DNA from: Chloroflexi bacterium B3_Chlor
GTDB taxonomy: Bacteria > Chloroflexota > Anaerolineae > UBA7937 > B3-Chlor
Direction: 5' to 3'
NCBI GenBank assembly: GCA_005223035.1
Contig: NJBK01000016.1
Coordinates: 1-54,415, forward strand
DNA: 54,415 nt
The position numbers were made by a program, and so were the translations under genes. Below the pieces are notes generated by a model. The model did no database searches. It was given only the letters and a program-made list of their open reading frames with translations, and was not told the origin of the DNA. Shown piece after piece: positions 1-7,746 of this stretch (position 1 is its first letter; each line of letters starts with the position of its first letter).

Positions 1-1
1 G

Positions 2-586
2 GTGGACGTGGAGCTGGCTAGCTCCTTCATGGCGGGGGGGATGGCGACTATGCGTCGGGTGGCGGGCGACAAGAGCGAATTCTCCAGGCCGGCTGCAAGG
101 GCGCTTGAGGAGCTTGACCCCGTGTTCATGTCAGAGGCGGTGCCGTATGTGGCTGGTGGTCTAAGGGCTCTCCGCAACGCTGTGGCGTCGGGGTATCTGG
201 TCAGTCTTCAGGAGTTGGTACACGCTGAGGTGTTTGGGGATTTCCTCAAGATGGCGGGGTATCTGCTGGAGGAAGGGTACAAGGATCCCGCTGCGGTATT
301 GACCGGGGGGGTGCTGGAGGGGCACCTACGCAAAATCTGTGTGAAGCATGAGTTACCCATAGACGTTCCCGACAAGCGTGGTGTGCCTCGGCCCAAGAAA
401 GCCGAGAGCATGAACGCGGATCTGGGACGGAAGCCAGTGTATTCGAAGCTTGACCAGAAGAGCGTGACTGCTTGGCTGGATTTGCGTAACAAGGCAGCTC
501 ATGGGCATTACGACGAGTACACGCACCAACAGGTTGAGCTGATGTTGCAGGGTGTGACGGACTTCCTCAGACGCCATCCCGCCTAG
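2..586 (+). CDS. HEPN-like domain protein, function unknown (5' end may be cut)
   Basis: The frame is open from the window edge. The first usable start is the GTG at base 2, so the true start may lie upstream. Residues 162-167 read R-N-K-A-A-H, an RX4H motif followed by Gly, the signature of HEPN domains, many of which are RNases in toxin or abortive-infection systems. The middle (about 85-115) is helical and resembles a widespread hypothetical family with a 'YKDPAAVLTGGVLEGHLR' segment. The gene lies 37 bp upstream of a second RX4H protein and then a restriction-modification gene, which suggests a defence role. The motif is seen directly; RNase activity is inference. A non-catalytic HEPN adaptor is equally possible. 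Confidence 0.7.
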   Translation: MDVELASSFMAGGMATMRRVAGDKSEFSRPAARALEELDPVFMSEAVPYVAGGLRALRNAVASGYLVSLQELVHAEVFGDFLKMAGYLLEEGYKDPAAVLTGGVLEGHLRKICVKHELPIDVPDKRGVPRPKKAESMNADLGRKPVYSKLDQKSVTAWLDLRNKAAHGHYDEYTHQQVELMLQGVTDFLRRHPA

Positions 587-623
587 TGGCCTGAGCGCGC
601 CCATCGCAGGGGGGAGGTAGCTT

Positions 624-1589
624 ATGACCCCGTCCGATCCCAAGCCCGGAGAGACCTTTCTCTTGTTTGGGGAACTCCCGTACGACCTTTTCTCGGGAGA
701 TCTGCCCGTCCGCGCAGGTCCGAATGTGTACCTGGACCATGCGCCCCACCGCGTTCTTGGGTCCGCCGACCCAAGTGCCCTAGCCGATTACGTTCTGCCG
801 GGGTACAACTTGAACCCCGGTCTGCCCAACTGGTGCCTAAGATGCTCGGATTCGTCGATTCGCCCTTCAGGGGTCGCCCCGAGCAGTCAGCTCTTTGCCT
901 CTGTTGTTGCCCTTCGCCTACGCGCGCCGATAGCGATTCGAGTTGAGGGCCAGTTCACGCTGGGGCAGGACAGCCGGTCAATTGAGAAGCCCTCCCTCTA
1001 TCATCTGACCTCGCCGTGGCATCCTCGGTCCGACGCATGCTACTCTGCCAAGGACATTCGATTCGCGGCTGGAATTGCACGACGCCTACTTGACGTTGTC
1101 GACCCGGACTACGGGCGAATTGCCAGCGCGGCACTGCTGTTTTCCCAAGTGACAACTGGCCAGTCGAGATCCTTCCAGATGGCGTACCTCGCGTTGTTCG
1201 CCGCACTCGAGGGGCTATTTGCCCCTAAAGGGAACAAGGCCAAGGTGCTAGCGATACGAGCCGCATACTTGTTGTCCAGTGTACAGACCCCGGGCGGTTT
1301 TGCCGTGGAGGACTGGCTCAAGAACGAGTACCGTGCGGGTCGAAGCCAGCTGGTTCACGGGACTCAGGACATAGTTCCTTGGGGAGGCAGCCTTCGACCC
1401 TCCACTTTGAAGAGATTTGGGCGACTGCATGAGATCGCCAGGTTGTGCATCTTGGGGTTCATCTCGCTGAGTGAGGGCCAACTCCGCTCTATTGGTCAGG
1501 CGAGCGGGACCCAACTCCAAAGCCAGTTACAGTCGCTTGCGCCCGCGAGCGGGCCATTCATGAAGGGGCAACACTTGTGGTGCGAGTGA
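624..1589 (+). CDS. HEPN/Apea-like protein, putative defence-associated
   Basis: 321 aa, with a strong Shine-Dalgarno (GGGGGAGG) six bases before the ATG. The C-terminal half (about 145-290) is helical and contains 'LFAALEGLF' (about 191-199) and R240-S-Q-L-V-H245-G, an RX4H motif in the form typical of Apea-like HEPN domains. The N-terminal half (1-140) has no motif I recognise and could be a sensor or target-binding part. It follows the first HEPN-like gene by 37 bp, probably in one transcript, and precedes the restriction-modification gene by 134 bp. The role as an abortive-infection effector is inferred from domain and context only. Confidence 0.7.
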   Translation: MTPSDPKPGETFLLFGELPYDLFSGDLPVRAGPNVYLDHAPHRVLGSADPSALADYVLPGYNLNPGLPNWCLRCSDSSIRPSGVAPSSQLFASVVALRLRAPIAIRVEGQFTLGQDSRSIEKPSLYHLTSPWHPRSDACYSAKDIRFAAGIARRLLDVVDPDYGRIASAALLFSQVTTGQSRSFQMAYLALFAALEGLFAPKGNKAKVLAIRAAYLLSSVQTPGGFAVEDWLKNEYRAGRSQLVHGTQDIVPWGGSLRPSTLKRFGRLHEIARLCILGFISLSEGQLRSIGQASGTQLQSQLQSLAPASGPFMKGQHLWCE

Positions 1590-1665
1590 CCGGCGAGTGC
1601 CCAACGCACCGAGTTCTCTATTCTCGGCCAGCCTGCGAGGAATCCCCGCCACCAACACCTAACTG

Positions 1666-1674
1666 TGCTATAAT
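1666..1674 (+). promoter_or_regulatory. Extended -10 promoter for the restriction-modification gene
   Basis: TGC-TATAAT lies 49 bp upstream of the restriction-modification start codon. No good -35 is visible 17 bp upstream, as expected for an extended -10 promoter. It gives the R-M gene its own promoter, separate from the two HEPN genes. Confidence 0.6.
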
Positions 1675-1722
1675 GAGTGTAGGCATCCTCTTCGTGCACT
1701 TATCGGTCGCCGGGGGTCACGA

Positions 1723-4700
1723 ATGAGCAACCCCGATCCTTTCAGGACGTATCTTACTGAGCTGCGCAAGAACCTTGCCACGGGCGCAGCCACCGAGCTC
1801 ACCCATCGCTCGGCCCTCGAAACCCTGCTCAATCAGTTAGGCGACGACGTCCAGGTGATTCACGAGCCCTCGCGGGTAGAATGCGGCGCCCCAGACTTCA
1901 TCATCACCCGAGGCCAGACCCCCGTGGGCTACGTAGAGGCCAAGGACATCGACGCCAAGCTGGACGCGGCAGAGCGGTCCGACCAGCTGAAGCGCTACCT
2001 ACCCTCCCTCAGCAACCTGATCCTGACCGACTACCTGGAGTTCCGCTGGTACGTCGAGGGCGAGCATCGGGAGACGGCACGCCTGGCAAAGGTGACCAGC
2101 GATGGCAAGGTCAAGAGCACGAAAGCTGGCATCAAGGGTGTAGGCGAGCTCCTTGAGAAGTTCTTCGCCCAGGAGGCCCCCATCCTGGGACGTCCCAAGG
2201 ACCTGGCCCAGCGCATGGCTAGCCTGGCCCGCATGATTCGCGACCTCATCGAGGAGACCTTCAAGCGGGAGGGCGAGGAGGGCAAGCTCCACGGGCAGTT
2301 AATGGCCTTCCGCGAGACACTGATCCCCGACCTCAGCCCTGCGCAGTTCGCCGACATGTACGCCCAGACCATCACCTACGGCCTGTTCGCGGCCAGAGCC
2401 GGTGACCCCGCACGGCCCGAGTTCACGCGCCAGCAGGCCGCCTGGAACCTGCCAAAGACCAACCCTTTCCTGCGCAAGCTGTTCAACGAAATCGCAGGCC
2501 CTGACCTGCCGGATCCTATTGCCTGGGCTGTGGACGACCTGGCCTACCTCTTGGCTCGGGCGGACATGTCCGAGGTGCTGAAGGACTTCGGCAAGGCCAA
2601 GAGGCAGAAAGACCCTGTGGTCCATTTCTACGAGACCTTCCTGGCGGCCTACAACCCCAAGATGAGGCAGACGCGGGGCGTGTACTACACTCCCGAGCCG
2701 GTGGTCTCCTACATCGTCCGCTCCATAGACCACATCCTGAAGACCACCTTCGACTGTCCCTTGGGCCTGGCCGACGAGAGGGTCATGATCCTGGACCCGG
2801 CCTGTGGCACGGGTACCTTCCTCTACTTCGCCATTCAGGAGATCTACGACACTGTGCGCAAGACGGTGGGCAAGGGCGCGTGGAACGCCTACGTGAGGGA
2901 GAAGCTGCTACCGCGCATCTTCGGCTTTGAGTTGCTGATGGCCCCCTACGCGGTGGCCCACATGAAACTGGCCATCCAGCTTCAGGAACTCGGGTACGAC
3001 TTCAAGGGCGACGAGCGACTGGGCATCTACCTCACCAATGCTCTTGAGGAAGCGATCACCAAGGCCGAGACCTTGGGCTTCGCCCGGTTCATCAGTGAGG
3101 AGGCTGACGCAGCGGCGGAGATCAAGAAGGAGAAGCCCATCATGGTGGTGCTGGGCAATCCACCTTATTCGGTGAGCTCGGCCAACAAGGGTGCCCACAT
3201 CGAGCGACTAATGGACCGGTACAAGGAGGCCGTGCGGGACGAGCGGAACATCCAGCCCCTCTCCGACGACTACATCAAGTTCATCCGCTTCGCCCACGAC
3301 CGCATCGAGCGCACCGGCTACGGCGTCGTCGGCATGATCACTAACCACGCCTACCTCTCCGGCCTGATACACCGCGGCATGCGGGAGCAGTTGTTGAAAT
3401 CCTTCTCCGAGATCTACATCCTCAACCTGCATGGAAGCCAGCTGTTGGCGGAGAAAGCCCCGGACGGCGGTCCGGACGAGAATGTCTTTGACATTCGCCC
3501 TGGGGTTGCGATCTCACTATTCGTGAAGAAGCTCGACGCGGAGCCTGTGGCCAGTGTTACGTATGGTGAGCTGTGGGGAGCCCGACAACGCAAGTACACC
3601 TACCTGGGCACCAACCACGTCCGCACTACTGACTGGCAGACAGTGAAACCGATTTCACCGTACTTGTTCTTTGTGCCCCACGACACCAAGCTTCTCTCGG
3701 AGTACCAGCAAGGATGGAGTCTTACGACGGTGTTCCTGGCCAACTCTGTAGCGGTGGGAACCTATCGTGATCACCTTGCCGTGGCGTTTGACGAAGGCGA
3801 GCTACGATCAAGGATCGCTATGCTTCGAGACAGGACCGTTGCAGACGCTCGCGCACGCGATGAGCTGGGCATAAGGGACACTAGCAACTGGACCCTGTCT
3901 GGTGCCCGCGAGGCGGTCCACAAGGACAATGCCTGGCAGCAGAGAGTTCATCGGTACCTCTACCGGCCGTTTGACGTCCGATACATCTTCTATAGCGCCG
4001 ATATCGTGGCGCGCCCTCGCCCCCAAGTGATGCGTCACATGCTCAACTGGAACATCGGGCTGTTGGCGGTGCGACGGATTCGCACCCCGACCCCTCAGCA
4101 TTTGCTCGCCACGACGCTTGTCGCGGACAAGAGCGCTGTCTCCCTGAAGGACAACTGTAGCATGTTCCCCTTATACGCTCACCTAGGCCCTGACGAAGCC
4201 GAAGGGGGCCTGTTCCCGACCGAGGAAGTGACTCGCGAACCCAACCTCGCCCCCGAATTCATCGCCGCCGTCGCCGATAAGCTGGTCTTGGACTTCGTGA
4301 GCGATGGCAAGGGGAACCTGGAGAACACCTTCGGCCCCGAGGACATCTTCCATTACATGTACGCGGTCTTCCACTCCCCCACCTACCGGGAGCGGTATGC
4401 CGAATTCCTCAAGATAGACTTTCCACGCCTGCCGCTGACCTCGGACCTCAAGCTCTTCAGGGCCTTGGCGGAGAAGGGCGAGGAACTGGTGGCCCTGCAC
4501 CTCATGGAGTCGCCCAAGCTGAACGACCTCATCACCACTTTCCCCATCAGCGACTCCAACGAGGTGGAGAAGGTGCGCTACGCGGAGACCTCCGAGGTCT
4601 CCGAAGGCCTCGGAGGTCTGGTCCGTGGCCGGGTCTACATCAACAAGACCCAGTACTTCGAAGGTGTGGAGCCAGACGTGTGGGAGTTCCACATCGGTGG

Positions 4701-4857
4701 CTACCAGGTGCTGCACAAGTGGCTCAAGGACCGCAAGGGGCGCAAGCTGTCCTTCGACGACCTGCTCCACTACCAGAAGATCGTCGTCGCCCTCAAAGAG
4801 ACGATGCGCCTCATGGAGGAGATCGACGCTCTGATCCCCTCGTGGCCCATTGAATAG
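1723..4857 (+). CDS. Single-chain restriction-modification enzyme: nuclease + N6-adenine methylase + Type ISP-like C-terminus, no helicase
   Basis: 1044 aa. The N-terminal ~150 residues contain a PD-(D/E)XK nuclease core: P57-D58 and E72-A-K74. A helical coupler region (about 160-330) follows. The methylase has motif I D358-P-A-C-G-T-G and motif IV N479-P-P-Y, typical of N6-adenine methyltransferases. The C-terminal ~450 residues match the target-recognition end of Type ISP enzymes (LlaBIII-like) and finish with the family tail 'KIVVALKETMRLMEEID' (from about 1018). Classical Type ISP enzymes are about 1500-1600 aa and carry a RecA-type helicase between nuclease and methylase; none is present, so the layout resembles Type IIG/IIL. 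It should modify and cut DNA from one polypeptide. The two HEPN genes just upstream make this a candidate defence cluster. Confidence 0.9.
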   Translation: MSNPDPFRTYLTELRKNLATGAATELTHRSALETLLNQLGDDVQVIHEPSRVECGAPDFIITRGQTPVGYVEAKDIDAKLDAAERSDQLKRYLPSLSNLILTDYLEFRWYVEGEHRETARLAKVTSDGKVKSTKAGIKGVGELLEKFFAQEAPILGRPKDLAQRMASLARMIRDLIEETFKREGEEGKLHGQLMAFRETLIPDLSPAQFADMYAQTITYGLFAARAGDPARPEFTRQQAAWNLPKTNPFLRKLFNEIAGPDLPDPIAWAVDDLAYLLARADMSEVLKDFGKAKRQKDPVVHFYETFLAAYNPKMRQTRGVYYTPEPVVSYIVRSIDHILKTTFDCPLGLADERVMILDPACGTGTFLYFAIQEIYDTVRKTVGKGAWNAYVREKLLPRIFGFELLMAPYAVAHMKLAIQLQELGYDFKGDERLGIYLTNALEEAITKAETLGFARFISEEADAAAEIKKEKPIMVVLGNPPYSVSSANKGAHIERLMDRYKEAVRDERNIQPLSDDYIKFIRFAHDRIERTGYGVVGMITNHAYLSGLIHRGMREQLLKSFSEIYILNLHGSQLLAEKAPDGGPDENVFDIRPGVAISLFVKKLDAEPVASVTYGELWGARQRKYTYLGTNHVRTTDWQTVKPISPYLFFVPHDTKLLSEYQQGWSLTTVFLANSVAVGTYRDHLAVAFDEGELRSRIAMLRDRTVADARARDELGIRDTSNWTLSGAREAVHKDNAWQQRVHRYLYRPFDVRYIFYSADIVARPRPQVMRHMLNWNIGLLAVRRIRTPTPQHLLATTLVADKSAVSLKDNCSMFPLYAHLGPDEAEGGLFPTEEVTREPNLAPEFIAAVADKLVLDFVSDGKGNLENTFGPEDIFHYMYAVFHSPTYRERYAEFLKIDFPRLPLTSDLKLFRALAEKGEELVALHLMESPKLNDLITTFPISDSNEVEKVRYAETSEVSEGLGGLVRGRVYINKTQYFEGVEPDVWEFHIGGYQVLHKWLKDRKGRKLSFDDLLHYQKIVVALKETMRLMEEIDALIPSWPIE

Positions 4858-5020
4858 GCGGCGACACCTTTCGAGGCTCACAGCCCTTCCGCGACCAGGC
4901 AACCCTCACCTTGTCAGCCGACGGGAGCCGCTAGAGCAACTGCAGGTGACGAGACCTGCCCAGCTTGCCGCTCTCATCGCAGGCGGCGGACTGCAGGGTG
5001 TGCCGAGCAAAGGGTTGTGG

Positions 5021-5404
5021 CTAGACCGACTCAGGCTTCCAAGCGCAATAGCCGTAGGCCAGCGCCAACCCGAGGTAGAGCAGCACAGCCACCCACCCCA
5101 TCGGGCCCATCACACCACTCAACAGCGCTAGTATCACCACAAGGCCGCCCACGGCGCCATGCATGCCGAACCCCAGCACGATGGCGCGCCGCGCAACAGA
5201 GTCCTCCGCGTTTCTGGCGAACCACGCTGTGATAGCGTGCCCCAGAAAAGCCGCGCCAGCTACCTGCGCGAACACCAGCCCGCCCGGGCTTAGCGCTCCT
5301 GCGAAGCCATATAGTGAGGCAAACACAGCCGGCATGACCAGGGCGCCGACTCCATTCACCAGCCCGATTATGAACTGGGCGATAAAGAGATACTTCAGTT
5401 TCAT
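5021..5404 (-). CDS. Small integral membrane protein, four predicted TM segments
   Basis: 127 aa from the ATG at 5404. An ATG six bases earlier sits one base from the AAGGAGG and is too close; 5404 has a 7-base spacing and begins M-K-L-K-Y-L-F. Four hydrophobic helices are visible (about 5-27, 40-60, 68-88, 96-116). It resembles small DUF4345/DoxX-like membrane proteins in layout, but no diagnostic motif is visible and I assign no function. It is convergent with the restriction-modification gene and is the first protein gene downstream of the long structured non-coding stretch and promoter at 5411-6069. Confidence 0.7.
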   Translation of the reverse strand: MKLKYLFIAQFIIGLVNGVGALVMPAVFASLYGFAGALSPGGLVFAQVAGAAFLGHAITAWFARNAEDSVARRAIVLGFGMHGAVGGLVVILALLSGVMGPMGWVAVLLYLGLALAYGYCAWKPESV

Positions 5405-5410
5405 CACCAT

Positions 5411-6040
5411 GCCTCCTTGTCCATCTTTACGGTGAAAACCCTATCTTTGGCTCTGATGTGCCGGGGACACCCAGTCTGTCAACACATAGCACGACTGCTT
5501 GTGTTTCTGTCGCCAATGTTGAAGAAGGGGGCACGCCTCACCCGAATCTTGCGGCCTGCGCTGCTGTGTAGTGTTCAAGACAGCCTTGCGATTTGCCACG
5601 CTGATACCGCACGCTTCCCACGAACCCCAGGCTCTCGCCCTCGGCTCTGCAGTCCGCATGCTGGGCCTGCCGTCCATATTCACCTCGATTGCACCGCGCC
5701 GCCTGCAGGGGAAGCAGCCGCCCTTAGTGTAGCATGGATTGGCATCACCTCCTTTCGAAGCAAAGACCGGCCAACTCTGCTGCGCAGTGTCGCCACCGGC
5801 TCCCTGAGGGCTAAGTGACCACCTTGCCGCCCTCAGTTCATCGCCGCCGGGATTCTGTTCCTCTCTGCAAAGCAAAAGCGCCGACCATCCTCCACTCAGA
5901 TGAGAATGATGGGCGCCTTCCATACCCTCGGTGCCTCCTTTGCTCCAGCTTGCCAGCCTTTGCAAGAGACTGCCAAACCAGAATCTTCAGCGACCGAACA
6001 TGTCCGAGGCTGCTCTACCTAATCGTGAATCATCATCAAT
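5411..6040 (-). ncRNA. Long structured non-coding stretch: candidate leader or stand-alone RNA
   Basis: About 630 nt on the minus strand with no convincing protein, beginning just downstream of a consensus promoter. Stable hairpins: an 8-bp stem 5804-5811/5829-5836, and a long composite hairpin 5867-5872/5938-5943 enclosing 5878-5882/5912-5916 and 5886-5889/5908-5911. At 5741-5755 the minus strand reads AAAGGAGGTGATGCC, almost a full complement of the 16S rRNA 3' tail, but only tiny frames follow: a 21-codon frame from 5745, too close for normal initiation, and a 3-codon frame from 5735. No terminator is seen before the membrane-protein gene, so it may be that gene's leader. I cannot match it to RNase P, tmRNA, SRP RNA or a T-box. 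Class unknown. Confidence 0.4.
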
Positions 6041-6069
6041 AGTATATACCATAATCTGACCGTTGTCAA
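6041..6069 (-). promoter_or_regulatory. Consensus sigma-70-type promoter, minus strand
   Basis: The minus strand reads TTGACA (6069-6064), a 17-bp spacer, then TATACT (6046-6041). The predicted start is near 6034. It faces the structured non-coding stretch and, further on, the membrane-protein gene. It is one of the strongest promoter matches in the window. Confidence 0.7.
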
Positions 6070-6312
6070 CTGTCAGTGGGTACCTCAAGATCCTGCTTGC
6101 GCTCGATTTCTCACGTTCGCTAGGCACCCAAAGTCGCCCTAGCATCTTAGTTCGGTCTCGTCCAAGAGCGACGGGACCTTCACGAAGGTACTGCGCAGCA
6201 TTTCCTCAAAACTCCCCCCGCGCAGCCCACTTCCACCGTCGGAACTCCGCTTGACGGATATGCCCACTGCTGGTATAGTCTGCACACGTTGGGCTCTCGC
6301 CAATCCATCTGG

Positions 6313-6381
6313 TCGAAGATCGTCGTCGGCCTCAAGGAGACCATCCCCCTGGCGGAGGAGATCGATGAGTTGATCCCGTGA
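6313..6381 (+). pseudogene. Orphan 3' tail of a Type ISP-like restriction-modification gene (copy 1)
   Basis: In-frame codons read S-K-I-V-V-G-L-K-E-T-I-P-L-A-E-E-I-D-E-L then I-P-stop, closely matching the C-terminus of the intact enzyme (Q-K-I-V-V-A-L-K-E-T-M-R-L-M-E-E-I-D-A-L). The DNA is also similar, for example AAGATCGTCGTCG in both. The upstream in-frame sequence does not match the enzyme. It ends 47 bp before the SnoaL-like gene. Taken as a relic of a second, degraded restriction-modification gene. Confidence 0.65.
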
Positions 6382-6428
6382 GGGACGAGATCATGACCTG
6401 AGACCCTCGATGGAAAGGAGGTATCAAT

Positions 6429-6854
6429 ATGCCACCCGATGTGAAGAAGATGCTCATGGACTACGTTGCGGCGTGGAATTCCGGCGATGCAGAGAGGGTA
6501 GCTTCCTTCTGCACGGATGACTGCGTTTTTGAGAACCTGGGCGGAGAGGATGTGCATCGCGGTCAGGAAGAGCTGAAGGCTTGGGCCACAGACGTTTTCG
6601 CCGCGATCCCCAACTTCGAGTTAGAGGTCAAGTCGCTCTTCATCGCTGGCGACTGGGTGGGTTGCGAGTGGATCCAGACCGGCACGCAGACCGGGGCCAT
6701 GGGTTCCCATCCCCCGACCGGGAAGAGCTTCTCGGTCTCCGGCGCTTCCATCCTCGAACTGCACGAAGGTAAGATCAGGCGAGAAACACTTTACTGGGAT
6801 TCCGGCACGTTTCTGCGGCAGCTTGGCTTGACGCCTGAGGCCCATTCACGATAG
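6429..6854 (+). CDS. SnoaL-like / ester cyclase family protein
   Basis: 141 aa with AAAGGAGG six bases before the ATG. It has the NTF2-like alpha+beta cone pattern: an N-terminal helix with 'YVAAWNSGDAERVASFCTDD' (about 11-30), then strands with 'GQEELKAWATDVFAAIPNFE' (about 47-66), and a C-terminal sheet ending near 'REETLYWD'-type sequence. SnoaL-like proteins bind small hydrophobic substrates and many have no known reaction; I assign none. The gene is bracketed by two relic tails of restriction-modification genes, one ending 47 bp upstream and one beginning 14 bp downstream, so it may have arrived within a decaying defence locus. Confidence 0.85.
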   Translation: MPPDVKKMLMDYVAAWNSGDAERVASFCTDDCVFENLGGEDVHRGQEELKAWATDVFAAIPNFELEVKSLFIAGDWVGCEWIQTGTQTGAMGSHPPTGKSFSVSGASILELHEGKIRRETLYWDSGTFLRQLGLTPEAHSR

Positions 6855-6868
6855 CCGTCTTGCAACGC

Positions 6869-6922
6869 CGGCAAACGATCGTCGCCTGGAAGGAAACGGT
6901 GCGCCTGATGCAGGAGATCCGA
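6869..6922 (+). pseudogene. Orphan tail of a Type ISP-like restriction-modification gene (copy 2)
   Basis: In-frame codons read R-Q-T-I-V-A-W-K-E-T-V-R-L-M-Q-E-I-R, matching the intact enzyme's tail (Y-Q-K-I-V-V-A-L-K-E-T-M-R-L-M-E-E-I) at most positions. The match breaks after the I-R; the expected stop is lost and the frame runs on into unrelated sequence. It starts 14 bp after the SnoaL-like stop codon. Confidence 0.6.
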
Positions 6923-7116
6923 CGACTTGATTCCCACCCACCTTGTCGAGCGGTGGGCAGACATCTTGCCGTTGAATCATTCATCTGCTTCCACAACGGC
7001 GGGACCAGGTGCTCTTGCTGCCGACACACTGATCCTCAAGGCGGTCGCTGGCACGGAGACATGCGGACCTCCGTCAGAATAGCCAGTTCTACAGTGGATG
7101 TGGAAAGGAGCAAACG

Positions 7117-7383
7117 ATGACGATTCGCCACGTGATATTCATCGCTCTGTTGGGGGCGACGGCTTCCTTTTTCGGAGGTGCATTGCTGAATGTGCGGAAT
7201 GGCATACGAGGCATCTTCTTGCCCATGTTCCTGGTGCTTCTATCCATCCTGCTCGCCCACGATGCGTACGGAAACAGACTGCTCCCGGCCCCGAATACAC
7301 TCGCGCAAATCGCCGGCTACCTCGAGGCCGCGTGGTGTTTGTGCCTGGCGGCCGTCCTCCTGTGGAAGCATATGTGGTCGTAG
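7117..7383 (+). CDS. Small hydrophobic membrane protein, function unknown
   Basis: 88 aa, with GGAAAGGAG seven bases upstream of the ATG. Three hydrophobic stretches (about 5-25, 32-50, 63-85) predict three TM helices. No family motif recognised. It stands alone between the eroded restriction-modification zone and the M29 peptidase pair. The good ribosome-binding site and consistent hydrophobicity support it as a real gene. Confidence 0.6.
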   Translation: MTIRHVIFIALLGATASFFGGALLNVRNGIRGIFLPMFLVLLSILLAHDAYGNRLLPAPNTLAQIAGYLEAAWCLCLAAVLLWKHMWS

Positions 7384-7746
7384 CAACGGGTAACTCCTGA
7401 TCTGCCCAACTGGCAGGCAAGCTGGGTCTCAACGCAACCGACACCATTCTTCGCCCTTGCCGACTCCTCCAGGCTGAGATACAATACTGGTACGTCGGCT
7501 CTACACTTCGTCAACCCGGTCACACACGACCACGCATCCCGGAAGTAACGCTGCCCTTCCGCAATCACATGTCAACGATGACGCCTCAGCCGACCGCAGC
7601 CAACCATGCGGGCCCTGTCCCGGCGCGGTTGGGCGCTGTGATCCAGGTAGAGGATGGATCCCGCCGGGCATCCCCCACCGAACCGGGCATAGCCTGCCGG
7701 TCTTCGTAGACTTGCACTCATCAAAGAGTGTGACACGGGAGGAATC
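7384..7746 (+). promoter_or_regulatory. Gene-free stretch with candidate promoter for the M29 pair
   Basis: No gene is visible in these 363 bp. At 7457-7462 TTGCCG, a 17-bp spacer and TACAAT at 7480-7485 form a plausible promoter for the peptidase genes, giving a leader of about 255 nt. Nothing else recognised. Confidence 0.4.

Noticed and set aside
4183..4902. 239-codon frame antisense to the restriction-modification gene
   Set aside because: Mirror frame of a real GC-rich gene; no ribosome-binding site and no family resemblance.
5780..5860. Possible T-box antiterminator (GGTGGCGACACTGCG on the minus strand)
   Set aside because: The match to the AGGGUGGNACCGCG element is poor, no Stem I is seen and no amino-acid gene lies downstream.
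5441..5965. 174-codon minus-strand frame
   Set aside because: No ribosome-binding site at its start, composition unlike a protein, and it runs through strong hairpins; better explained as a structured RNA stretch.
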